This document shows positions 1-6,969 of a stretch of 7,925 nt of DNA, piece by piece. The notes beneath the pieces are model-generated. The model saw only the letters and a program-made list of their open reading frames with translations, did no database searches and had not been told where the DNA came from. Position 1 is the stretch's first letter. Each line of letters opens with the position of its first letter. This DNA is from Acidobacteriota bacterium (lineage in GTDB: Bacteria > Acidobacteriota > Terriglobia > Terriglobales > Acidobacteriaceae), in NCBI GenBank assembly GCA_021810735.1, contig JAJZIF010000159.1, positions 1 to 7,925 of the forward strand. The letters are read 5' to 3'. Made by a program: the position numbers and the translations under genes.

Positions 1-657
1 TTGCTTCATCGTCGGAATCACACCGGCACTCTGCACACCTCTCACGTAAGCAACCGCAATTTTTGAGGCAAGATATGGATCCTCCCCAAACGTCTCGAAG
101 TCGCGACCGCCTTCCGAATTCCGATACATATTCAAATCCGGCCCGAGTAGCACGTTCACGCCCCAGTATCTGTCTTCTTCAGCAATGGAGCGCGCGTACT
201 GGTATGCGAGGGTTCGATCCCAGGTTGCCGCCAGGGCCAAACCGCTTGGAAAGGCAGTGCTCTTCTCTATATCGATGCCACAGACTGTCTTCTGATGAAC
301 TCCCTCAGGACCATCATCGAAATACACTGCTGGAATTCCCAGTCTCTCGACCCCGGGAAAGAAAAATGCATGGGTGCCGCCCGTCAATGCAAGCAGTTCG
401 TCAAAAGTCAGACGATGAACAACGTCACGAGCTCTTGCCTCAGGCGACGCATGCTGATTTTCGTATACCGCTCCCTTCGGCAGGTCGCGATGCATGTAGA
501 TCGGGCGGAAATCAAGCCCGCAATCAGAGCTTGTTGACTTTTTCTGAGCATGTGCGAAGCCGCACAACAAAATGAGCAGTGCGCTGAGTAGACCAGCTTT
601 TAAGCTGGATTCCTGCAATCGATTCACCGGATAACCTTTCAAAGATTCATGACTCAT
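1..657 (-). CDS. Glycoside hydrolase family 3 (beta-glucosidase-like), N-terminal part
   Basis: Reading the minus strand from an ATG at 657 gives 219 open codons running off the left edge, so the C-terminal part is missing. Residues about 20-38 form a signal peptide (hydrophobic AGLLSALLILLCGFAHA, cleavage likely after AHA), implying a periplasmic or secreted enzyme. The rest matches the N-terminal barrel of family 3 glycoside hydrolases: FDDGPEGV (113-120), FPSGLALAATWD (136-147), LGPDLN (171-176), GRDFETFGEDPYL (184-196) and RGVQSAGVIPTMKQ at the edge. Such enzymes remove terminal sugars by a retaining mechanism; the catalytic Asp lies outside the window. The usual Lys-His pair reads Lys-Gln. 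The start is uncertain: the ATG has GGAG only 3 bases upstream, while a GTG at 627 has AAAGG 7 bases upstream and leaves a more normal signal peptide. It lies downstream of the receptor on the same strand. Family is confident; substrate is unknown. Confidence 0.88.
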   Translation of the reverse strand, partial: MSHESLKGYPVNRLQESSLKAGLLSALLILLCGFAHAQKKSTSSDCGLDFRPIYMHRDLPKGAVYENQHASPEARARDVVHRLTFDELLALTGGTHAFFFPGVERLGIPAVYFDDGPEGVHQKTVCGIDIEKSTAFPSGLALAATWDRTLAYQYARSIAEEDRYWGVNVLLGPDLNMYRNSEGGRDFETFGEDPYLASKIAVAYVRGVQSAGVIPTMKQ

Positions 658-811
658 GAACTCCAATCAACTATATGATCAGCCCTTTCGAATCACCGAC
701 GTGGCGTTACAGTACCCACCTCGGATTATCGATAACTGCTTACATCAAGAAAGAAAGTACCCCGGAAGGCGACATGCAATCCGCCTTCCGGCCCAGGATG
801 GGTAGCTCCGG
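658..811. other. Intergenic region between receptor and first hydrolase
   Basis: This 154-base gap separates two minus-strand genes. It holds the hairpin terminator at 762-791 and then an AT-richer stretch before the hydrolase start. On the minus strand TATAGT (670-675) resembles a -10 box, but I find no convincing -35 box at the right distance. If it were used, transcription would begin around 663, leaving almost no leader for the ATG at 657 and favouring the GTG at 627. No gene was seen here. Confidence 0.5.
762..791 (-). terminator. Probable intrinsic terminator after the receptor gene
   Basis: A perfect 10-bp inverted repeat (CCGGAAGGCG at 762-771 and its complement at 782-791) encloses a 10-base loop. 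It begins 20 bases beyond the receptor stop codon (812-814). Read on the minus strand, the stem is followed after a few bases by a T-rich tract (TACTTTCTTTCTT, about 747-759). A GC-rich stem plus T-rich tail just past a stop codon is the expected form of a Rho-independent terminator, although the T tract is interrupted. The downstream hydrolase may therefore have its own promoter or depend on read-through. Confidence 0.72.
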
Positions 812-3800
812 TTAAAAGAGATACTTCACCGACAGCTGTATTATTCTCTGGTTCGGAGCGCCATTTTTCTGGTCCAGAACGCCGAAGTTGCTGGGATTAC
901 CAGCTGGATAAGACGCCGCCAGCGGTTCAAAGTTATTTGTTCCATAAGGAACCTCGTAGTGTAGACTCAGTTGGTTCCCGCTGCTGAACTGACGCAGCGG
1001 GTGGTTCAGCCAGTTGAAGGCCTCGATGCGGAACTGCACATGCTGATCTCGCCACACATGGAATGACTTATACAACGACATGTCGCTGTCAAAGTAGGGA
1101 ACCATGGTGTAAGGCTCGCTCACTGGGCCGTACTGACCGACCTTCGGCGGAGCAAAGCACGAGTAGTTCAGCAGTTGGTTGGGGGACAGATGTGCCCGTG
1201 GGTTACAAGTCAGCAGCGGAGTTATCTCGATACCTGCATTCGTGCCGTAGTAAGTTGGACTGCCCAGGTTCGGCCCGGTTGCACCGTTTGGAAGTGGGTT
1301 TTTCTTGGTAACTGGAGCCCCGTTGTAGTCCGCATACTGCAACGACATCCCAAAGTTGGGATTATTGACCGACGTCAGGAAGCCGCCGGATTGCCAAGTG
1401 GTGATGTTCGAGAGTGTCCAACCGTTCGCTGCCCCTCGCAGGAGCATGTTCTCTCCCTTGTAGGGCCGCTGGAAGGTATAGGACCCTGAGAAGTTGAACA
1501 CATACCGTCGGGTTGTTACCGCAGGTCCATAGTCCCGACGCAAGTGAAAGGGGTCTTCGCTTAGGCCAGTACTGAGGTTGTTCTGGTAGGTCCAGTTAAC
1601 GTTGAAATTGACATTGTTGCCACGCCGCTCAAGAGCCAACTGCAGGGCGTCGTAGTTCGAATAGCCCGCTGTATCGAGCACGTAGACGGGATTGCTGCCG
1701 TACTCTTTGCCGAACGGCTGATAATCAGCAACCTGGTTGCACACGTTGCCGCTGCAAGTCGCAGTCACCTGCTCTGGATTCTTTGCTATTAGTCCTGTAA
1801 CAGGATCGGGCTTAAAGAAGGCTCCGATCGGTATTTTGTTCTGGTCATCGAAGGCACCGAATCCACTGGGGCTCAGCGACTGACTGCCAACGGGCAGATT
1901 TTCCGCATGATTGCCTATATAAGCAACTTGGAAAAGCATCTCCTTCGGCAACTGCTGATCTACAGTCAGATTCCAGTCCGTCGTATCCGGAATCTGATCG
2001 TCGGTTGGATTGAGTGCGTGTACCCCGGGATTGATGCAAGCCGAACCATCGACCCCCGTGTTCGGGCCGCAGTCGGCCGTCGGGATAGAAATACCGGGTG
2101 CCCCGTTCTGGCCTTTGAGACCGCCGACCGCACCCGCCTGACCAGCCTGCGCAAGCGTAATGTCATACTGGGGTGTCAAGTTGTAACCCAAAATCTCCTG
2201 TGAGGTCTGTAGAGCACCAGAATAGCTATTGTACTGATCCGTGAATCGGAAGATACCCCAGCCGCCACGGATCAGCGTTTTTCCATTTCCGAAGACGTCA
2301 TACGACATACCGAATCGCGGCGTCATATAAGCAAACCGGTTTGGCATACCGCTCGACGGAACACCGGGATCCACCGCATGCCAACGCACACCGGGATACA
2401 ACCGTCCCGAGTTGTAATCCGACTGTACAAGCGACGGCATGAAAACTGCCATGCCCACCTTGTTCTTGTCGTACCAGTGGCCAATGTGCTCCAGCCGCAT
2501 GCCATATTCGACGGAAAGCTTTTTGGTCACATGCCATGTGTCATCGTAATAGGCGGCAAAATCGCCAAAAGCCGTTTCTAGTTTTTTTGAGATGTTGTTC
2601 TCTGTGTAACCGCGCGCGATACCCATCAAGAAGTTGGCAGTCGGGTTTTTGGGCGAGCCTTCGACCTGCCCGGTAACTACGTTCGGCAGTGCGGTGCCTC
2701 CCATATTAAAGCTCGTAAAGTGGCCGTTGGGAGAGGTTGTTCCACCTTGATCGTTGCTCACTTCCTGCATGAAGACGCCCATCTTGATGGTGTGCTGCTT
2801 CACCTGCCAGGTCAGGTTATCAGCCAGAGACGGAATCTCTTTTCTAAGCAGGTAACTGTGGCTTGAATTCTCAAAATCGTCCGGCTGACTGAAATCCGGG
2901 AAGGTGAAGTTTCCGGCAGTATTATACGAAGGCAATACGTCGGAGCCGGTATTGAAGAGCGTCCCGTAAGGATAGCCGAGACCGTTCCGCGTGGCTGCAC
3001 TCGGGTTGTTGGGTGATACAGGAGCGTTCATGTAGCCCCATGCCACAATCAAATCGTTAGTCAGGTTTGGGCCAAAGGTGTGAACGAGGTGGCCGGCCAA
3101 AGCTTTCGTATAAGTGTAACTCTCAAGTCCGCCACCCGGATAAGGAATCGAGTTGGCTGGCGTGTAATAGATATGGGCACCGTTGCCGTTCGCCAGACTC
3201 TTGGTGAAACCCTGCTGATAAGAAATGAACATTTGGGTATTTGGCGATGGCGAATAGTCCATTCGGACCCGGTATAGCCAGCCGTTTTCGATGCTGGGAA
3301 TGATCTGATAGTAGTTGTAGTAGCCGGGTGTCGTTGCAGGATTTGCGTTAGCCTTCGGCCAGAAGCTCGCCAACACCTTGGCACCGGGGTCGATAAACTG
3401 CTGCGGAATCTGACTGCCTGCACCCCCACCACCAGCAAGTACCGTTCCATCCGGCAGAACCGTACCGGTCAGATCGTTACAACCACTGTCTACAGTGCTG
3501 TTAATGTTACTTGCACCCACGCAAAAAGAGGAGTTTGCAGCCGTGGGGCCGAAGTTGCCGCTCATCATATCCGCTGTAGGAATGAATGATTTCAGAACGG
3601 CGGCATTGCCCAGGTCCTGCAGATCCCTTTCAAAGCCAAACCAAAAACGGAGTTTCTTGTGGGTGCCCGGAACCGGTCCGCCAACATTGAAGCCAGGGTA
3701 GTAGAAATGGGCATTGCCACGTGGTTTCCCCTCGTGCTTGCTCTGCCAATCGTTGGCATTGAGGACATCATTCTTCGCAATGAAGTAGCCTTCGCCGTGA

Positions 3801-4681
3801 TACTTGGCGCCACCCGACTTGCTGATCGAGCTGATCAGTATCGGACCGAAGGGCGATTCGGCGCCGAAGTTCGAAGTCTCCACAGTGACTTCCTGGGTCA
3901 TAGCAGGATTGACCGTTGCAATGGCATTGCAGTTGCACCCCGGGTCTGTAATGTTCACACCATCCATCAGTTGTGTGGTGCCCCCACGATACGGTGCGCC
4001 GTCGGCGACAATGCCCTTCCCGACGACGCTCGATGCTGCAGTAACGACGGGGCTGAAACCGGTCGAGTTGCCCAGTCCGGTCGGGGTAGTCGTTACACCC
4101 GGTAGAATTTTGAGAAGTTGGGAAACGTCGCGGCCGTTCAGCGCCAGCTTATGAATGTCCTGCGCCGTCAGCACGGCCGCATGCTCGCCGTCGACGGTAG
4201 GCAGAATCTGTGTCGTCGTACGAACGGTAACTGTCTGGGCAGCGCTGCCAATCGCCAGCTTGATGGGTGGCATCTGAGCCGCAGCACCGGCAGTCAGCTG
4301 TAAACCATGCTGCTCGTAGCTTTTAAATCCCTTCACCGCTATATGAATCGAATACTTATCGGGGATTAGTGCCGGGATAATGAATTCTCCCGCCCCGTTC
4401 GTTATCGTCACCCGTTCTGCGCCGGTCGAATCGTTGGTCAACGTAATCTTTGCACCGGGGATTACCGCACCGGTCGGATCGGTCACGGCGCCGGAAAGGC
4501 TGGCAGTGGTCTGCGCATGCAGCCCCGACACGCAGGTCATTAGGCCCACCAGCACAAACAACATGCCCCATGTACTTACTTTCAGCCTGAGAGCCCTTCG
4601 GCTCCTCGCCGAAAATGAATGAACACTGGAGCCGGCCGACTTTAGAACCACCCCACGCCTCCCTATTTCAAGCCTTTCCAT
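812..4681 (-). CDS. TonB-dependent outer-membrane receptor, Oar-like, with carboxypeptidase-regulatory-like domain
   Basis: The 1,289-residue product is a predicted outer-membrane transporter that takes up large ligands with energy from TonB-ExbB-ExbD. The signal peptide spans residues 1-57: an unusually long basic n-region, a hydrophobic core (about 38-54) and likely cleavage after LHA. Residues about 58-145 form a CarboxypepD_reg-like beta-sandwich (LSGAVTDPTGAVIPGAKITL, GEFIIPALIPDKYSI). QTVTV (149-153) sits where a TonB-box-like ETVTV segment is usual. The plug follows, with LALNGRD (179-185), LLKILPGV (189-196) and LMDGVNITD (238-246). The remaining roughly 1,000 residues fit a 22-strand barrel and end in SVKYLF, whose final Phe suits BAM recognition. 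Size and order match the large receptors abundant in Acidobacteriota. The ATG at 4681 is supported by AGGAGG five bases upstream. Ten mature-region cysteines lie in five close pairs. The neighbouring hydrolases and sulfatase suggest a glycan ligand, but specificity cannot be read from the sequence. Confidence 0.95.
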   Translation of the reverse strand: MERLEIGRRGVVLKSAGSSVHSFSARSRRALRLKVSTWGMLFVLVGLMTCVSGLHAQTTASLSGAVTDPTGAVIPGAKITLTNDSTGAERVTITNGAGEFIIPALIPDKYSIHIAVKGFKSYEQHGLQLTAGAAAQMPPIKLAIGSAAQTVTVRTTTQILPTVDGEHAAVLTAQDIHKLALNGRDVSQLLKILPGVTTTPTGLGNSTGFSPVVTAASSVVGKGIVADGAPYRGGTTQLMDGVNITDPGCNCNAIATVNPAMTQEVTVETSNFGAESPFGPILISSISKSGGAKYHGEGYFIAKNDVLNANDWQSKHEGKPRGNAHFYYPGFNVGGPVPGTHKKLRFWFGFERDLQDLGNAAVLKSFIPTADMMSGNFGPTAANSSFCVGASNINSTVDSGCNDLTGTVLPDGTVLAGGGGAGSQIPQQFIDPGAKVLASFWPKANANPATTPGYYNYYQIIPSIENGWLYRVRMDYSPSPNTQMFISYQQGFTKSLANGNGAHIYYTPANSIPYPGGGLESYTYTKALAGHLVHTFGPNLTNDLIVAWGYMNAPVSPNNPSAATRNGLGYPYGTLFNTGSDVLPSYNTAGNFTFPDFSQPDDFENSSHSYLLRKEIPSLADNLTWQVKQHTIKMGVFMQEVSNDQGGTTSPNGHFTSFNMGGTALPNVVTGQVEGSPKNPTANFLMGIARGYTENNISKKLETAFGDFAAYYDDTWHVTKKLSVEYGMRLEHIGHWYDKNKVGMAVFMPSLVQSDYNSGRLYPGVRWHAVDPGVPSSGMPNRFAYMTPRFGMSYDVFGNGKTLIRGGWGIFRFTDQYNSYSGALQTSQEILGYNLTPQYDITLAQAGQAGAVGGLKGQNGAPGISIPTADCGPNTGVDGSACINPGVHALNPTDDQIPDTTDWNLTVDQQLPKEMLFQVAYIGNHAENLPVGSQSLSPSGFGAFDDQNKIPIGAFFKPDPVTGLIAKNPEQVTATCSGNVCNQVADYQPFGKEYGSNPVYVLDTAGYSNYDALQLALERRGNNVNFNVNWTYQNNLSTGLSEDPFHLRRDYGPAVTTRRYVFNFSGSYTFQRPYKGENMLLRGAANGWTLSNITTWQSGGFLTSVNNPNFGMSLQYADYNGAPVTKKNPLPNGATGPNLGSPTYYGTNAGIEITPLLTCNPRAHLSPNQLLNYSCFAPPKVGQYGPVSEPYTMVPYFDSDMSLYKSFHVWRDQHVQFRIEAFNWLNHPLRQFSSGNQLSLHYEVPYGTNNFEPLAASYPAGNPSNFGVLDQKNGAPNQRIIQLSVKYLF

Positions 4682-4686
4682 TTCTT

Positions 4687-4692
4687 CCTCCT
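4687..4692 (-). promoter_or_regulatory. Ribosome binding site of the receptor gene
   Basis: On the minus strand this reads AGGAGG, a full Shine-Dalgarno core, five bases before the ATG at 4681. It fixes the receptor start despite the long n-region that this start gives the signal peptide. Confidence 0.9.
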
Positions 4693-4812
4693 ATAGTCTT
4701 TAGCGTCCCCATCGGGGATGGTTGGAATCTCTTGCCTTGAGGCGAAGAATGTTGGTCGAAGTCTTCAAAGTAGACAAGACTACCGACTGAAAATTGACGG
4801 CTTTGGTAAGAG

Positions 4813-4846
4813 CGGGCGTGTTCATCGAATTCATTCGATACGCCCG
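4813..4846. repeat. Bulged palindrome, possible operator
   Basis: The outer arms CGGGCGT (4813-4819) and ACGCCCG (4840-4846) are exact complements, as are the inner arms ATCGAAT (4824-4830) and ATTCGAT (4833-4839). A four-base bulge (4820-4823) lies on the left side only and two bases sit at the centre. The inner ATCGAAT-TC-ATTCGAT is the size of a typical dimeric repressor site. It lies 132 bases upstream of the receptor start and 290 bases upstream of the sulfatase start. The symmetry is visible; the regulatory role is inferred, and a hairpin in the receptor leader is an alternative. Confidence 0.5.
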
Positions 4847-4931
4847 GTCACCCCTTCGGCTTCAGGTCAAGGATCGTTCAGTTGGCCTTAGACGATTGAG
4901 CACGTCCGTAGGCAGTAATCCGTTGACAGAA

Positions 4932-4961
4932 AGACTAGTATCCCTTTTAGCCGCGTGTCAA
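4932..4961 (-). promoter_or_regulatory. Possible sigma70-type promoter for the receptor gene
   Basis: On the minus strand a perfect -35 hexamer TTGACA (4956-4961) is followed after 18 bases by TAGTCT (4932-4937), which keeps the key T, A and final T of a -10 box. It would give a leader of about 240 bases containing the palindrome. The spacing is one base longer than ideal and the -10 match is partial, so this is tentative. Confidence 0.35.
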
Positions 4962-5122
4962 GATTTATTTAAACTAATGAGCGGAGCGTGCGCGCATTTG
5001 CCATTAGGGTCTCGCCAGATTCTTGAAATCTCGATCTTTTAGTCTTTTCTTGCGGATTATTCTGCAGGCATGATAAGGTTCTGCCGTATCACGGAACGGT
5101 ACGGGACGAGCACTGAGGGCAC

Positions 5123-5128
5123 AAGGAG
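5123..5128 (+). promoter_or_regulatory. Ribosome binding site that sets the sulfatase start
   Basis: AAGGAG lies seven bases before the ATG at 5136. It favours that codon over the in-frame ATG at 5070, which has no comparable site and would add 22 residues in front of the Tat signal. Confidence 0.85.
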
Positions 5129-5135
5129 CAAAGTC

Positions 5136-6812
5136 ATGCAGGATGACAAATCAGGCTTCAATCATCAGGTAAGCAGGCGGAACTTTTTAGCAGCAGGCGG
5201 GGCTGCAATGGTAGCCGGTTTTGCAGATCGCGCGAATGGTCAGGGAGACACCGTGCGGCCAGAAAGCCCTTCTGATGCTCCAGTGAAAGCAACGCGTCCC
5301 TCAAGAAAGCAGAACATCATCATCTTCCAACCGGATGAAATGCGAGCTGATGCGCTTTCCTGCTATGGCAACCCAATCACGAAGACACCAAACTTCGACA
5401 AACTCGCGAAAATGGGCACGCTGTTCGAAAACTGCAACGTGCAATATCCAGTATGCGGCGCTTCCCGCTGCAGCATGTTAACTGGATGGCCCACCAGTGT
5501 CCGTGGACACCGCAGTCTTTTTTACTATTTGCGACCAAACGAGCCCAATCTGTTCCGCTACCTCAAAGACGCTGGCTATGACGTTTTCTGGTACGGCAAA
5601 AATGACGCGTTGGCTGCTCAAAGTTTTTACGGAAGCGTCACAGAATGGAACTATCCAAAGATCAATCTAGGTCACAGTCATACAACCCAGGCTCACAATC
5701 ATAAAAGCGCATTCGCACAGCGCATTATCGGTCCCCATACTTTCATAACGGAGCCTCGCGGCGAACCTCATCACACCGGAGATTACGAACATGTTCAGAA
5801 CGCCATCAGAATTCTCGAAAGACGGGAGTCTGACCGGCCATTCTGCATATTTCTGCCCCTCTCATTTCCACACCCTCCCTACGGAGCGCCAACTGGCTTT
5901 TACGACATGTACAAGGCTGCCGACATTCACGGTCTGCGCCCGATTGGTCTCCCGAAGAGACCCAGTTATGTGGATGGAATTCGGGAACTCTATGGACTGG
6001 ACAAAGTACCGGAAAGCACGTTTCGTCAGGTACGTGCGCTCTACTACGGCATGGTCAGCTACAGCGACTGGCTCATGGGTCACATCTTGGAGGCCGTCGA
6101 AAGAACCAATCACTCAAAAGACACTGCCATACTTTTACTCTCTGACCATGCAGACTACGCCGGAGATTACGGACTGGTCGAGAAGTGGCCAAGCGGCCTG
6201 GAAGACAGCTTGACACACGTGCCATTGATTGCACATGTTCCAGGAGCGACAGAAGGACATCGTGTAAAAAATGTAGTCGAGCTATTCGATATGATGGCAA
6301 CTTGCCTGGACTTGGCTCAAACAGAAGCGCAGCATACTCACTTCTCCCAAAGCCTCCTGCCCCAGATTTACGGAGGACAGGGCGATGCGAACCGTGCCGG
6401 CTTCTGTGAGGGAGGCTACAACACCTATGAGCCACAGTGTTTTGAGCCGTTAGGAAATTCTCCTGAGGAACTCTACTATCCGAAATCGCTGCTGCAGGAC
6501 AAGTATCCACAGACGATAAGTCGCGCGGCTATGGTTCGGACGCATGACTACAAACTGATCAGTCGCCCGCAGGGGCAAAGTGAGTTGTACATTTACGCCG
6601 AGGATCCCCATGAGTTGAACAATCGGTATGGCGACAAGGCAGTTGCCGACATTCAACACATGATGCAGCAGCGATTACTGCACTGGTATGTGAATACTAC
6701 AGGGATTGCCCCATTTGACAAAGATCAGCGAGGCCTGCCTCCCTACTACCCAGCTATAACATTCAAGTCATCCATCGATTCATCGGTTGCAAACATTGTC
6801 GATCACGCTTGA
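5136..6812 (+). CDS. Tat-exported sulfatase (arylsulfatase family, formylglycine type)
   Basis: This 558-residue enzyme is predicted to hydrolyse sulfate esters, probably on a carbohydrate, after export. The N-terminus has a twin-arginine signal, SRRNFLAAGG (13-22), then a hydrophobic stretch. The alkaline-phosphatase-superfamily fold follows: IIIFQPDEMRADALSCYGN (61-79) with metal-binding Asp67, and NFDKLAKMGTLFENC (86-100). The formylglycine site is CGASRCSMLTG (107-117), with Cys107 matching C-x-(P/A)-x-R. Other marks are GKND (154-157), SFPHPP (243-248), SDHADYAGDYGLVEKW (336-351, metal ligands Asp337 and His338) and HVPLIAHVPG (361-370). The C-terminal MVRTHDYKLI and ELYIYAEDPHELNN are typical of the family. 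Length is normal. Two sites depart from the usual pattern: Glu68 follows Asp67 where many relatives have a second Asp, and the His of GKWH is Asp157. A Cys-type site needs formylglycine-generating enzyme or anSME from elsewhere in the genome. It is followed by a hydrolase on the same strand. The sulfatase subfamily and substrate cannot be assigned. Confidence 0.93.
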   Translation: MQDDKSGFNHQVSRRNFLAAGGAAMVAGFADRANGQGDTVRPESPSDAPVKATRPSRKQNIIIFQPDEMRADALSCYGNPITKTPNFDKLAKMGTLFENCNVQYPVCGASRCSMLTGWPTSVRGHRSLFYYLRPNEPNLFRYLKDAGYDVFWYGKNDALAAQSFYGSVTEWNYPKINLGHSHTTQAHNHKSAFAQRIIGPHTFITEPRGEPHHTGDYEHVQNAIRILERRESDRPFCIFLPLSFPHPPYGAPTGFYDMYKAADIHGLRPIGLPKRPSYVDGIRELYGLDKVPESTFRQVRALYYGMVSYSDWLMGHILEAVERTNHSKDTAILLLSDHADYAGDYGLVEKWPSGLEDSLTHVPLIAHVPGATEGHRVKNVVELFDMMATCLDLAQTEAQHTHFSQSLLPQIYGGQGDANRAGFCEGGYNTYEPQCFEPLGNSPEELYYPKSLLQDKYPQTISRAAMVRTHDYKLISRPQGQSELYIYAEDPHELNNRYGDKAVADIQHMMQQRLLHWYVNTTGIAPFDKDQRGLPPYYPAITFKSSIDSSVANIVDHA

Positions 6813-6816
6813 CCGC

Positions 6817-6835
6817 TTGCTTCGCCTCGAAGCAA
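6817..6835 (+). terminator. Hairpin after the sulfatase gene, weak terminator candidate
   Basis: TTGCTTCG (6817-6824) and CGAAGCAA (6828-6835) form a perfect 8-bp stem with a 3-base loop, four bases past the sulfatase stop. No T run follows, so it may stabilise the message end or act only as a partial terminator. Confidence 0.4.
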
Positions 6836-6951
6836 AGGTATTGGCCAACGGGTGCCGCTGAGTCAAGCGCCTAGTCTTGGGCTTATTCGCACTTAGAGAA
6901 CGTCAATAGCAATTCTTTCAAGCTTGACTCCCATCGAGAAATTCTAATCCT

Positions 6952-6960
6952 AGGAGAGGA
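6952..6960 (+). promoter_or_regulatory. Candidate ribosome binding site for the second hydrolase
   Basis: AGGAGAGGA ends nine bases before the ATG at 6970. It is purine-rich with two overlapping Shine-Dalgarno-like cores, and is the main support for starting the hydrolase at 6970 rather than at 7099, where no good site is seen. Confidence 0.55.
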
Positions 6961-6969
6961 TCTCAAGTC

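Larger units (their letters stand above)
4682..5135. promoter_or_regulatory. Divergent intergenic region between receptor and sulfatase
   Basis: These 454 bases separate the outward-facing receptor and sulfatase genes and should contain both promoters. Visible elements are the receptor ribosome binding site (4687-4692), a small hairpin TCCCC-ATC-GGGGA (4706-4718) in the receptor leader, a bulged palindrome (4813-4846), a TTGACA on the plus strand (4923-4928), a facing TTGACA on the minus strand (4956-4961) and the sulfatase ribosome binding site (5123-5128). An 82-codon frame at 4794-5042 opens with TTG, has no ribosome binding site and resembles nothing I know, so I treat it as non-coding. 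No riboswitch or RNA gene was recognised. Confidence 0.75.
6813..6969. other. Gap between sulfatase and second hydrolase
   Basis: This 157-base interval begins with a hairpin after the sulfatase stop and ends with a ribosome binding site. TTGACT (6924-6929) resembles a -35 box, but no good -10 box follows and it lies too close to the ribosome binding site to serve the ATG at 6970. It could serve a start at 7099. No gene was seen here. Confidence 0.4.

Noticed and set aside
63..575. 170-codon plus-strand open frame, and a shorter one at 295-537
   Set aside because: Both lie antisense to the clear family 3 hydrolase on the minus strand and have no recognisable motifs.
2088..2150. Short Gly-x-x run in the receptor (GLK GQN GAP GIS), collagen-like
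   Set aside because: Only about four triplets inside a barrel loop; too short to be meaningful.
3659..4154. Long plus-strand frames antisense to the receptor (148 and 116 codons)
   Set aside because: They are shadows of a strongly supported receptor gene; their composition is low-complexity and unlike any known protein.
4794..5042. 82-codon frame in the divergent intergenic region
   Set aside because: It opens with TTG, has no ribosome binding site, overlaps the palindrome and likely promoter boxes, and its product is not recognisable.
5070..5135. 22-residue N-terminal extension of the sulfatase from the ATG at 5070
   Set aside because: The ATG at 5136 has AAGGAG at ideal spacing and gives a normal Tat signal position; the extension has no support.
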